DNA of 64,000 nt from NCBI GenBank assembly GCA_029721435.1, contig CM056584.1, positions 9,630,395 to 9,694,394 of the forward strand. Direction: 5' to 3'. The notes beneath the pieces are model-generated. The model had not been told where the DNA came from. It ran no database searches and saw only the letters and a list, made by a program, of their open reading frames with translations. Position 1 is the first letter of the stretch, and every line of letters begins with the position of its first letter. Position numbers and translations under genes: made by a program. Of the stretch, positions 1 to 11,220 are shown in pieces. This stretch comes from Gymnothorax reevesii. Taxonomy: Eukaryota; Chordata; Actinopteri; Anguilliformes; Muraenidae.

Positions 1-98
1 GTGTCCTCTATGATGTTAATAGGGGATCAGATGGCATTTCAGCTTAACCCTTCTTTTGTAAAATGGAAATTGAGTGACATTAATGTTTTAATACTAAT

Positions 99-118
99 GC
101 TAGCATGCTAATGCTAGC
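99..118. repeat. 20-bp perfect inverted repeat (8-bp arms, 4-nt loop) in the GCTAGCATGC unit family
   Basis: GCTAGCAT at 99-106 and ATGCTAGC at 111-118 are exact reverse complements around the loop GCTA. The inner TAGCATGCTA (101-110) is itself palindromic. Most units read GCTAACAT in the left arm, which breaks one pair. The perfect form recurs near 5604, 9998, 14245, 19965, 26618, 32178, 41118 and 44704; the copies near 38182 and 41766 (right arm ATGCAAGC), 54474 (right arm GCTACTG) and 59988 (AAAGCTAGC) are altered. It could extrude as a small hairpin; no function is shown. Confidence 0.85.
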
Positions 119-161
119 GATCTAATGTGGGTGCTAATATCTGGTCATTTTCATACTGTAC

Positions 162-322
162 GTGTCCTCTATGATGGGAGTATGGGATCAGATGGCATTT
201 CAGCTTAACCCTGCTTGTGTAAAATGGAAATTGAGTGACGTTAATGTTTGAATACTAATGCTAACATGCTAATGCTAGCAATCTAATGTGAGTGCTAATA
301 TCTGGTCATTTTCATACTGTAC
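162..322. repeat. Reference 161-bp satellite unit
   Basis: This is a typical unit. In order it has GTGTCCTCTATGATGGGAG, GGGATCAGATGGCATTTCAG, CTTAACCCTGCTTGTGT, AAAATGGAAATTGAGTGACG, TTAATGTTTGAATAC, a core with ATGCTA at 258, 266 and 272, then CTAGCAATCTAATGTGAG and CTGGTCATTTTCATACTGTAC. Main family differences lie in the 5' part (GATGGGAGTATGGG versus GATGTTAATAGGAG versus GATGTTAGTATGAG), the middle (CTGCTTGTGTAAAATGG versus CTTCTTGTATAATAAAA) and three CpG positions. Confidence 0.97.
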
Positions 323-483
323 GTGTCCTCTATGATGGGAGTATGGGATCAGATGGCATTTCAGCTTAACCCTGCTTGTGTAAAATAGAAATTGAGTGAC
401 GTTAATGTTTGAATGCTAATGCTAACATGCTAATGCTAGCGATCTAATGTGAGTGCTAATATCTGTTCATTTTCATACTGTAA

Positions 484-658
484 GTGTCCTCTATGTTGTT
501 AGTATGATATCAGATGGCATTTCTCCTTCACTCTTCTTGTATTATAAGCAAATTGGGTAATGTTAATGTTTCAATGCTAATGCTAACATGCTGATGCTAA
601 CATACTAATGCTAGCAATCTAATGTGAGTGCTAATAACTGGTCATTTTCATACTGTAC
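484..658. repeat. Reference 175-bp long satellite unit (14-bp core insertion)
   Basis: First example of the long unit family. It begins GTGTCCTCTATGTTGTTAG (GATGTTAG in most copies), has a pyrimidine-rich CTCCTTCACTCTTCTTGTA, then TATTATAAGCAAATTG, TTAATGTTTCAATG, and a core with an extra 14 bp (AACATGCTGATGCT). I count about 51 such units, always with the same linked differences, so the insertion arose once and was spread by amplification. It acts as a length marker: cassette lengths can be predicted from the number of 175-bp units they hold. Confidence 0.95.
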
Positions 659-819
659 ATGTCTTCTATGATGGGAGTATGGGATCAGATGGCATTTCAG
701 CTTAACCCTGCTTGTGTAAAATGGAAATTGAGTGTCGTTAATGTTTGAATGCTAATGCTAACATGCTAATGCTAGCGATCTAATGTGAGTGCTAATATCT
801 GGTCATTTTCATACTGTAG

Positions 820-980
820 GTGTCCTCTATGATGTTAATAGGAGATCAGATGGCATTTCAGCTTAACCCTTCTTGTATAATAAAAAAATTGAGTAATGTT
901 AATGTTTAAATGCTAATGCTAACATGCTAATGCTAAAGATCTAATGTCAGTTCTAATATCTGGTCATTTCCATACTCTAC
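820..980. repeat. Reference A-rich satellite unit (TATAATAAAAAAATTG family)
   Basis: This family replaces GTGTAAAATGGAAATTG with TATAATAAAAAAATTG and is followed by AGTAATG instead of AGTGACG. It keeps the 161-bp length. The A-run varies by one or two bases (shorter at about 1362, 17646, 29859 and 32957), and each change shifts local spacing by the same amount. Sub-families have TATCATAAA (about 1359, 1841) or GTGTAATAAA (about 14860, 27234). The copy here has the private change CTAAAGATCTAATGTCAG, which is typical of cassette P. Confidence 0.93.
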
Positions 981-1320
981 CTGTCCTCTATGATGTTAAT
1001 AGGAGATCAGATGGCATTTCAGCTTAACCCTTCTTGTGTAAAATGGAAATTGAGTGACGTTAATGTTTGAATGCTAATGCTAACATGCTAATGCTAGCGA
1101 TCTAATGTGAGTGCTAAAACCTGGTCATTTTCATACTGTACATGTCTTCTATGATGGGAGTATGGGATCAGATGGCATTTCAGCTTAACCCTGCTTGTTT
1201 AAAATGGAAATTGAGTGTCGTTAATGTTTGAATGCTAATGCTAACATGCTAATGCTAGCGATCTAATGTGAGTGCTAATATCTGGTCATTTTCATACTGT
1301 ACGTGTCCTCTATGATGTTA

Positions 1321-2267
1321 ATAGGAGATCAGATGGCATTTCAGCTTAACCCTTCTTGTATCATAAAAAATTGAGTAATGTTAATGTTTAAATGCTAATG
1401 CTAACATGCTAATGCTAGAGATCTAATGTCAGTTCTAATATCTGGTCATTTCCATACTCTACCTGTCCTCAATGATGTTAATAGGAGATCAGATGGCATT
1501 TCAGCTTAACCCTTCTTGTGTAAAATGGAAATTGAGTGACATTAATGTTTTAATACTAATGCTAACATACTAATGCTAGCGATCTAATGTGAGTGCTAAT
1601 ATCTGGTCATTTTCATACGGTAAGTGTCCTCTATGATGGGAGTATGGGATCAGATGGCATTTCAGCTTAACCCTTCTTGTGTAAAATGGAAATTGAGTGA
1701 TGTTAATGTTTAAATGCTAATGCTAACATGCTAATGCTAGCGATCTAATGTGAGTGCTAATATCTGGTCATTTTCATACTGTACGTGTCCTCTATGATGT
1801 TAATAGGAGATCAGATGGCATTTCAGCTTAACCCTTCTTGTATCATAAAAAAATTGAGTAATGTTAATGTTTAAATGCTAATGCTAACATGCTAATGCTA
1901 GAGATCTAATGTCAGTTCTAATATCTGGTCATTTCCATACTCTACCTGTCCTCAATGATGTTAATAGGAGATCAGATGGCATTTCAGCTTAACCCTTCTT
2001 GTGTAAAATGGAAATTGAGTGACATTAATGTTTTAATACTAATGCTAACATACTAATGCTAGCGATCTAATGTGAGTGCTAATATCTGGTCATTTTCATA
2101 CGGTAAGTGTCCTCTATGATGGGAGTATGGGATCAGATGGCATTTCAGCTTAACCCTTCTTGTGTAAAATGGAAATTGAGTGATGTTAATGTTTAAATGC
2201 TAATGCTAACATGCTGATGCTAGCTATCTAATGTGAGTTCTAATATCTGGTCATTTTCATACTATAC
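1321..2267. repeat. Three-unit tandem repeat inside P1 (period 483 bp)
   Basis: The trio TATCATAAA unit, CTCAATG unit, TACGGTAAGTG unit occurs twice in succession. TATCAT lies at 1359 and 1841, a spacing of 482, which is three units minus one A. The same trio repeats in P2, P3, P4, P6 and P7, so it is an old feature of the cassette. Confidence 0.85.
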
Positions 2268-2911
2268 GTGTCCTCTTTAATGTTAATAGGAGATCAGATG
2301 GCATTTCAGCTTAACCCTTCTTGTTTAAAATGGAAATTGAGTGATTTTAATGTTTAAATGCTAATGCTAACATGCTAAAGCTAGCGTTCTAATGTGAGTG
2401 CTAATACCTGGTCATTTTCATACTGTACGTGTCCTCTATGATGAGAATATGGGATCAGATGGCATTTCAGCTTAACCCGGTTTGTGTAAAATGGAAATTG
2501 AGTGAAGTTAATGTTTAGATGCTAACGCTAACATGCTAATGCTAGCGATCTAATGTGAGTGCTAATATCTGGTCATTTTCATACTGTACATGTCCTCTAT
2601 GATGTTAATAGGAGATCAGATGGCATTTCAGCTTTACCCTTCTTGTATAATAAAAAAATTGAGTAATGTTAATGTTTAAATGCTAAAGCTAACATGCTTA
2701 TGCTAGCGATCTAATGTGAGTTCTAATATCTGGTCATTTTCATACTGTACGTGTCCTCTATGATGTTAATCGGAGATCAGATGGCATTTCAGCTTCACCC
2801 TTCTTGTGTAAAATGGAAATTGAGTGACATTAATGTTTTAATACTAATGCTAACATGCTAATGCTAGCGATCTAATGTGAGTGCTAATATCTGGTCATTT
2901 TCATGCTGTAC
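2268..2911. repeat. Cassette Q1 (4 units, 644 bp)
   Basis: Four diagnostic units: GTGTCCTCTTTAATG with GAGTGATTTTAATG and AAAGCTAGCGTTC; GATGAGAATATGGG with GAAGTTAATG and CTAACGCTAACATG; CAGCTTTACCC with AAAGCTAACATGCTTATG; TTAATCGGAGATC with CAGCTTCACCC. Exactly 644 bp, as in Q6, Q7 and Q8. It links P to R. The second unit carries a private CCCGGTTTG. Confidence 0.9.
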
Positions 2912-5347
2912 GTTTCCTCTATGATGGGAGTATGGGATCAGATGGCATTTCAGCTTAACCCTGCTTGTGTAAAATAGAAATTGAGTGACGTTAATGTTTG
3001 AATGCTAATGCTAACATGCTAATGCTAGCGATCTAATGTGAGTGCTAATATCTGGTCATATTCATACTGTAATTGTCCTCTATGATGTTAGTATGAGATC
3101 AGATGGCATTTCTGCTTCACCCTTCTTGTATTATAAGAAAATTGGGTAATGTTAATGTTTCAATGCTAATGCTAACATGCTGATGCTAACATGCTAATGC
3201 TATCAATCTAATGTGAGTGCTAATACCTGGTCATTTTCATACTGTACATGTCTTCTATGTTGGGAGTATGGGATCAGATGGCATTTCAGCTTAACCCTGC
3301 TTGTGTAAAATGGAAATTGAGTGACGTTGTTTGAATGCTAATGCTAACATTCTAATGCTAGCGATCTAATGTGAGTGCTAATGCCTGGTCATTTTCATAC
3401 TGTACATGTCCTCTATGATGGGAGTATGAGATCAGATGGCTTTTCAGCTTAACCCTGCTTGTGTAAAATGGAAATTGAGTGACGTTAATGTTTGAATGCT
3501 AATGCTAACATGCTAATGCTAGCGATCTAATGGGAGTTCTAATATCTGGTCATTTTCATACCATACGTGTCCTTTATGATGTTAATAGGAGATCAGATGG
3601 CATTTCAGCTTAACCCTGCTTGTGTACAATGGAAATTTAGTGACGTTAATGTTTGAATGCTAATGTAACATGCTAATGCTAGCAATCTAATGTGAGTGCT
3701 AATATCTGGTCATTTTCATACTACACGTATCCTCTATAATGTTCATAGGAGATCAGATGGCATTTCAGCTTAACCCTTCTTGTTTAAAATGGAAATTGAG
3801 TTATGTTAATGTTTAAATGCTAATGCTAACATGCTAATGCTAGCGCTCTAATGTGAATGCTAATATGTGGTCATTTTTATACTGTACGTGTCCTCTATGA
3901 TGTTAATAGGAGATCAGATGGCATTTCAGCTTAACCCTGCTTGTGTAAAATGGAAATTTAGTGACGTTAATGTTTGAATGCTAATGCTAACATGCTAATG
4001 CTAGCGATCTAATGTGAGTGCTAATATCTGGTCATTTTCATACTATACGTGTCCTTTATGATGTTAATAGGAGATCAGATGGCATTTCAGCTTAACCCTT
4101 GTGTAAAATGGAAATTGAGTGATGTTAATGTTTAAATGCTAATGCTATCATGCTAATGCTAGCGCTCTAATGTGAGTGCTAATATCTGGTCATTTTCATA
4201 CTGTACATGTCCTCTATGATGGGAGTATGAGATCAGATGGCTTTTCAGCTTAACCCTGCTTGTGTAAAATGGAAATTGAGTGACGTTAATGTTTGAATGC
4301 TAATGCTAACATGCTAATGCTAGCTATCTAATGTGAGTTCTAATATCTGGTCATTTTCATACCATACGTGTCCTTTATGATGTTAATAGGAGATCAGATG
4401 GCATTTCAGCTTAACCCTGCTTGTGTACAATGGAAATTTAGTGACGTTAATGTTTGAATGCTAATGCTAACATGCTAATGCTAGCGATCTAATGTGAGTG
4501 CTAATATCTGGTCATTTTCATTCGACACGTGTCCTCTATGATGTTCATAGGAGATCAGATGGCATTTCAGCTTAACCCTTCTTGTTTAAAATGGAAATTG
4601 AGTGTCGTTAATGTTTAAATGCTAATGCTAACATGCTAATGCTAGCGCTCTAATGTGAATGCTAATATGTGGTCATTTTTATACTGTACGTGTCCTCTAT
4701 GATGTTAATAGGAGATCAGATGGCATTTCAGCTTAACCCTTCTTGTGTAAAATGGAAATTGAGTGACATTAATGTTTTAATACTAATGCTAACATGCTAA
4801 TAATAGCGATCTCAAGTGAGTGCTAATATCTGTTCATTTTCATACTGTACGTGTCCTCTATGATGGGAGTATTGGATCAGATGGCATTTCAGCTTAACCC
4901 TGCTTGTGTAAAATAAAAATTGAGTGATGTTAATGTTTGAATGCTAATGCTAACATGCTGATGCTAGCGATCTAATGTGAGTGCTAATATCTGGTCATTT
5001 TCATACTGTAAGTGTCCTCTATGATGTTAGTATGAGATCAGACGGCATTTCTCCTTCACCCTTCTTGTATTATAAGCAAATTGAGTAATGTTAATGTTTC
5101 AATGCTAATGCTAACATGCTGATGCTAACATGCTAATGCTAGAAATCTAATGTGAGTGCTAATACCTGGTCATTTTCATACTGTACATGTCTTCTATGAT
5201 GGGAGTATGGGATCAGATGGCATTTCAGCTTAACCCTGCTTGTGTAAAATGGAAATTGAGTGACGTTAATATTTGAATGCTAATGCTAACATGCTAATGC
5301 TAGCGATCTAATGTGAGTGCTAATATCTGGTCATTTTCATGCTGTAC
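2912..5347. repeat. Cassette R1 (15 units, 2,436 bp)
   Basis: Begins CATGCTGTACGTTTCC. It contains a 175-bp unit with TAATTGTCC and CTGCTTCACCC, a unit with GACGTTGTTTG (3 bp deleted, about 3321), one with AATGTAACATG (1 bp deleted, about 3664), one with AACCCTTGTGTAAAA (3 bp deleted, about 4097), ATTCGACACG, GAATGCTAATATGTGG, AATAATAGCGATCTCAAG, and a second 175-bp unit with GACGGCATTTC. The three small deletions explain the exact length: 13x161 + 2x175 - 7. R2 and R3 have the same 2,436 bp. Confidence 0.9.
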
Positions 5348-6824
5348 GTGTCCTCTATGATGTTAATAGGAGATCAGATGGCATTTCAGCTTAACCCTTC
5401 TTGTATAATAAAAAAATTGAGTAATGTTAATGTTTAAATGCTAATGCTAACATGCTAATGCTAGCGATCCAATGTGAGTTCTAATATCTGGTCATTTTCA
5501 TACTGTACGTGTCCTCTATGATGGGAGTATGGGATCAGATGGCATTTCAGCTTAACCCTGCTTGTGTAAAATGGAAATTGAGTGACATTTATGTTTTAAT
5601 ACTAATGCTAGCATGCTAATGCTAGCGATCTAATGTGGGTGCTAATATCTGGTCATTTTCATACTGTACGTGTCCTCTATGATGGGAGTATGGGATCAGA
5701 TGGCATTTCAGCTTAACCCTGCTTGTGTAAAATGGAAATTGAGTGACGTTAATGTTTGAATACTAATGCTAACATGCTAATGCTAGCAATCTAATGTGAG
5801 TGCTAATATCTGGTCATTTTCATACTGTACGTGTCCTCTATGATGGGAGTATGGGATCAGATGGCATTTCAGCTTAACCCTGCTTGTGTAAAATAGAAAT
5901 TAAGTGATGTTAATGTTTGAATGCTAATGCTAACATGCTAATGCTAGCGATCTAATGTGATTTCTAATATCTGGTCATTTTCATACTGTAAGTGTCCTTT
6001 ATGATGTTAGTATGAGATCTGATTGCATTTCTCCCTCACCCTTCTTGTATTATGAGCAAATTGAGTAATGTTAATGTTTCAATGCTAATGCTAACATGCT
6101 GATGCTAACATGCTAATGCTAGCGATCTAATGTGAGTGCTAATAGTTGGTCATTTTCATACTGTACGTGTCCTCTATGATGTTAATTGGAGATCAGATGG
6201 CATTTCAGCTTAACCCTTCTTGTATAATAAAAAAATTGAGTAATGTTAATGTTTAAATGCTAATGCTAACATGCTAATGCTAGCGATCTAATGTGAGTTC
6301 TAATATCTGGTCATTTTCATACTATACGTGTCCTCTATAATGTTAATAGGAGATCAGATGGCATTTCAGCTTAACCCTTCTTGTGTAAAATGAAAATTGA
6401 GTGACATTAATGTTTTAATACAAATGCTAACATGCTAATGCTAGCGATCTAATGTGAGTGCTAATATCTGGTCATTTTCATACTGTAAGTGTTCTCTATG
6501 ATGTTAGTATGAGATCAGATGGCATTTCTCCTTCACCCTTCTTGTATTATAAGCAAATTGAGTAATGTTAATGTTTCAATGCTAATGCTAACATGCTGAT
6601 GCTAACATGCTAATGCTAGCAATCTAATGTGAGTGCTAATACCTGGTCATTTTCATACTGTACATGTCTTCTATGATGGGAGTATGGGATCAGACGGCAT
6701 TTCAGCTTAACCTTGCTTGCGTAAAATGGAAATTGAGTGACGATAATGTTTTAATGCTAATGCTAACATGCTAATGCTAGTGATCTAATGTGAGTGCTAA
6801 TACCTGGTCATTTTCATACTGTAC
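5348..6824. repeat. Cassette S1 (9 units, 1,477 bp)
   Basis: Series: A-rich unit; GACATTTATG unit with GCTAGCATGC and GTGGGTG; AATACTAATG; AAATTAAGTGATG; 175-bp unit with TCCTTTATG and TCTCCCTCACCC; AGTTGGTC and TTAATTGGAG; CTATAATG with AATACAAATG; 175-bp unit with AAGTGTTCTC; GACGGCATTTC with GACGATAATG. Length is 7x161 + 2x175. Confidence 0.88.
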
Positions 6825-7307
6825 ATGTCCTCTATGATGGGAGTATGAGATCAGATGGCATTTCAGCTTAACCCTGTTTGTGTAAAATGGAAATTGAGTG
6901 AAGTTAATGTTTAGATGCTAACGCTAACATGCTAATGCTAGCGATCTAATGTGAGTGCTAATATCTGGTCATTTTCATACTGTACATGTCCTCTATGATG
7001 TTAATAGGAGATCAGATGGCATTTCAGCTTTACCCTTCTTGTATAATAAAAAAATTGAGTAATGTTAATGTTTAAATGCTAAAGCTAACATGCTTATGCT
7101 AGCGATCTAATGTGAGTTCTAATATCTGGTCATTTTCATACTGTACGTGTCCTCTATGATGTTAATCGGAGATCAGATGGCATTTCAGCTTCACCCTTCT
7201 TGTGTAAAATGGAAATTGAGTGACATTAATGTTTTAATACTAATGCTAACATGCTAATGCTAGCGATCTAATGTGAGTGCTAATATCTGGTCATTTTCAT
7301 GCTGTAC
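6825..7307. repeat. Cassette Q2, first unit missing (3 units, 483 bp)
   Basis: Lacks the CTTTAATG unit of Q1. The first unit here is an S/Q hybrid, and the CAGCTTTACCC and TTAATCGG units follow normally. This is the seam of the 4,396-bp duplication. Confidence 0.88.
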
Positions 7308-9743
7308 GTTTCCTCTATGATGGGAGTATGGGATCAGATGGCATTTCAGCTTAACCCTGCTTGTGTAAAATAGAAATTGAGTGACGTTAATGTTTGAATG
7401 CTAATGCTAACATGCTAATGCTATCGATCTAATGTGAGTGCTAATATCTGGTCATATTCATACTGTAATTGTCCTCTATGATGTTAGTATGAGATCAGAT
7501 GGCATTTCTGCTTCACCCTTCTTGTATTATAAGCAAATTGGGTAATGTTAATGTTTCAATGCTAATGCTAACATGCTGATGCTAACATGCTAATGCTATC
7601 AATCTAATGTGAGTGCTAATACCTGGTCATTTTCATACTGTACATGTCTTCTATGTTGGGAGTATGGGATCAGATGGCATTTCAGCTTAACCCTGCTTGT
7701 GTAAAATGGAAATTGAGTGACGTTGTTTGAATGCTAATGCTAACATGCTAATGCTAGCGATCTAATGTGAGTGCTAATGCCTGGTCATTTTCATACTGTA
7801 CATGTCCTCTATGATGGGAGTATGAGATCAGATGGCTTTTCAGCTTAACCCTGCTTGTGTAAAATGGAAATTGAGTGACGTTAATGTTTGAATGCTAATG
7901 CTAACATGCTAATGCTAGCGATCTAATGTGAGTTCTAATATCTGGTCATTTTCATACCATACGTGTCCTTTATGATGTTAATAGGAGATCAGATGGCATT
8001 TCAGCTTAACCCTGCTTGTGTACAATGGAAATTTAGTGACGTTAATGTTTGAATGCTAATGTAACATGCTAATGCTAGCAATCTAATGTGAGTGCTAATA
8101 TCTGGTCATTTTCATACTACACGTATCCTCTATAATTTTCATAGGAGATCAGATGGCATTTCAGCTTAACCCTTCTTGTTTAAAATGGAAATTGAGTTAT
8201 GTTAATGTTTAAATGCTAATGCTAACATGCTAATGCTAGCGCTCTAATGTGAATGCTAATATGTGGTCATTTTTATACTGTACGTGTCCTCTATGATGTT
8301 AATAGGAGATCAGATGGCATTTCAGCTTAACCCTGCTTGTGTAAAATGGAAATTTAGTGACGTTAATGTTTGAATGCTAATGCTAACATGCTAATGCTAG
8401 CGATCTAATGTGAGTGCTAATATCTGGTCATTTTCATACTATACGTGTCCTTTATGATGTTAATAGGAGATCAGATGGCATTTCAGCTTAACCCTTGTGT
8501 AAAATGGAAATTGAGTGATGTTAATGTTTAAATGCTAATGCTATCATGCTAATGCTAGCGCTCTAATGTGAGTGCTAATATCTGGTCATTTTCATACTGT
8601 ACATGTCCTCTATGATGGGAGTATGAGATCAGATGGCTTTTCAGCTTAACCCTGCTTGTGTAAAATGGAAATTGAGTGACGTTAATGTTTGAATGCTAAT
8701 GCTAACATGCTAATGCTAGCGATCTAATGTGAGTTCTAATATCTGGTCATTTTCATACCATACGTGTCCTTTATGATGTTAATAGGAGATCAGATGGCAT
8801 TTCAGCTTAACCCTGCTTGTGTACAATGGAAATTTAGTGACGTTAATGTTTGAATGCTAATGCTAACATGCTAATGCTAGCGATCTAATGTGAGTGCTAA
8901 TATCTGGTCATTTTCATTCTACACGTGTCCTCTATGATTTTCATAGGAGATCAGATGGCATTTCAGCTTAACCCTTCTTGTTTAAAATGGAAATTGAGTG
9001 TCGTTAATGTTTAAATGCTAATGCTAACATGCTAATGCTAGCGCTCTAATGTGAATGCTAATATGTGGTCATTTTTATACTGTACGTGTCCTCTATGATG
9101 TTAATAGGAGATCAGATGGCATTTCAGCTTAACCCTACTTGTGTAAAATGGAAATTGAGTGACATTAATGTTTTAATACTAATGCTAACATGCTAATAAT
9201 AGCGATCTCAAGTGAGTGCTAATATCTGTTCATTTTCATACTGTACGTGTCCTCTATGATGGGAGTATTGGATCAGATGGCATTTCAGCTTAACCCTGCT
9301 TGTGTAAAATAAAAATTGAGTGATGTTAATGTTTGAATGCTAATGCTAACAAGCTGATGCTAGCGATCTAATGTGAGTGCTAATATCTGGTCATTTTCAT
9401 ACTGTAAGTGTCCTCTATGATGTTAGTATGAGATCAGACGGCATTTCTCCTTCACCCTTCTTGTATTATAAGCAAATTGAGTAATGTTAATGTTTCAATG
9501 CTAATGCTAACATGCTGATGCTAACATGCTAATGCTAGCAATCTAATGTGAGTGCTAATACCTGGTCATTTTCATACTGTACATGTCTTCTATGATGGGA
9601 GTATGGGATCAGATGGCATTTCAGCTTAACCCTGCTTGTGTAAAATGGAAATTGAGTGACGTTAATATTTGAATGCTAATGCTAACATGCTAATGCTAGC
9701 GATCTAATGTGAGTGCTAATATCTGGTCATTTTCATGCTGTAC
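7308..9743. repeat. Cassette R2 (15 units, 2,436 bp)
   Basis: Same length and the same three small deletions as R1: GACGTTGTTTG at 7719, AATGTAACATG near 8060 and AACCCTTGTG near 8490. Private change GATTTTCATAGG near 8937, where R1 has GATGTTCATAGG. Confidence 0.9.
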
Positions 9744-11220
9744 GTGTCCTCTATGATGTTAATAGGAGATCAGATGGCATTTCAGCTTAACCCTTCTTGT
9801 ATAATAAAAAAATTGAGTAATGTTAATGTTTAAATGCTAATGCTAACATGCTAATGCTAGCGATCCAATGTGAGTTCTAATATCTGGTCATTTTCATACT
9901 GTACGTGTCCTCTATGATGGGAGTATGGGATCAGATGGCATTTCAGCTTAACCCTGCTTGTGTAAAATGGAAATTGAGTGACATTAATGTTTTAATACTA
10001 ATGCTAGCATGCTAATGCTAGCGATCTAATGTGGGTGCTAATATCTGGTCATTTTCATACTGTACGTGTCCTCTATGATGGGAGTATGGGATCAGATGGC
10101 ATTTCAGCTTAACCCTGCTTGTGTAAAATGGAAATTGAGTGACGTTAATGTTTGAATACTAATGCTAACATGCTAATGCTAGCAATCTAATGTGAGTGCT
10201 AATATCTGGTCATTTTCATACTGTACGTGTCCTCTATGATGGGAGTATGGGATCAGATGGCATTTCAGCTTAACCCTGCTTGTGTAAAATAGAAATTAAG
10301 TGATGTTAATGTTTGAATGCTAATGCTAACATGCTAATGCTAGCGATCTAATGTGAGTTCTAATATCTGGTCATTTTCATACTGTTAGTGTCCTTTATGA
10401 TGTTAGTATGAGATCAGATTGCATTTCTCCCTCACCCTTCTTGTATTATGAGCAAATTGAGTAATGTTAATGTTTCAATGCTAATGCTAACATGCTGATG
10501 CTAACATGCTAATGCTAGCGATCTAATGTGAGTGCTAATAGTTGGTCATTTTCATACTGTACGTGTCCTCTATGATGTTAATTGGAGATCAGATGGCATT
10601 TCAGCTTAACCCTTCTTGTATAATAAAAAAATTGAGTAATGTTAATGTTTAAATGCTAATGCTAACATGCTAATGCTAGCGATCTAATGTGAGTTCTAAT
10701 ATCTGGTCATTTTCATACTATACGTGTCCTCTATAATGTTAATAGGAGATCAGATGGCATTTCAGCTTAACCCTCCTTGTGTAAAATGAAAATTGAGTGA
10801 CATTAATGTTTTAATACAAATGCTAACATGCTAATGCTAGCGATCTAATGTGAGTGCTAATATCTGGTCATTTTCATACTGTAAGTGTTCTCTATGATGT
10901 TAGTATGAGATCAGATGGCATTTCTCCTTCACCCTTCTTGTATTATAAGCAAATTGAGTAATGTTAATGTTTCAATGCTAATGCTAACATGCTGATGCTA
11001 ACATGCTAATGCTAGCAATCTAATGTGAGTGCTAATACCTGGTCATTTTCATACTGTACATGTCTTCTATGATGGGAGTATGGGATCAGACGGCATTTCA
11101 GCTTAACCTTGCTTGTGTAAAATGGAAATTGAGTGACGATAATGTTTTAATGCTAATGCTAACATGCTAATGCTAGTGATCTAATGTGAGTGCTAATACC
11201 TGGTCATTTTCATACTGTAC
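9744..11220. repeat. Cassette S2 (9 units, 1,477 bp)
   Basis: Full S series, the same length as S1. It has ACTGTTAGTG near 10383 in place of ACTGTAAGTG. It ends with the GACGATAATG unit and, unlike S1, is followed by T. Confidence 0.88.

Larger units (their letters stand above)
1..2267. repeat. Cassette P1 (higher-order repeat, 14 units)
   Basis: P series of unit families: CTTCTTTTGT; AATACTAATG; AAATAGAAATTG; a 175-bp unit with GATATCAGATGG and CACTCTTC; AACTGG then GAGTGTCG; GTAGGTGTCC with the A-rich middle; CTACCTGTCCTCTATG; AAAACCTGG with GCTTGTTTAAAATGG; TATCATAAA; CTACCTGTCCTCAATG; TACGGTAAGTG; and repeats of the last three. It is 2,267 bp, one base shorter than P7 (2,268) because of one A lost near 1362. 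The 5' edge is the window edge, so earlier sequence is unseen. Confidence 0.88.
2455..6850. repeat. 4,396-bp tandem segmental duplication, copy 1
   Basis: Covers most of Q1, R1 and S1 (27 units). Rare markers recur 4,396 bases downstream: GTGACGTTGTTTG at 3321 and 7717, ATACTGTACATG at 2581 and 6977, CAGACGGCATTTCAG at 6691 and 11087. I noticed about 18-20 base differences between the copies (for example 3346, 3531, 4327, 4522, 5589 and their partners), suggesting roughly 99.5% identity by eye. Confidence 0.92.

Noticed and set aside
99..118. Hairpin as a rho-independent terminator
   Set aside because: The stem is short with no following T-run, there is no upstream gene, and the setting is a eukaryotic-type satellite.
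862..876. TATAATAAAA as a promoter TATA box or bacterial -10 element
   Set aside because: It is a family variant of an otherwise GTGTAAAATGG segment in an AT-rich satellite and has no associated gene. Nothing supports promoter use.
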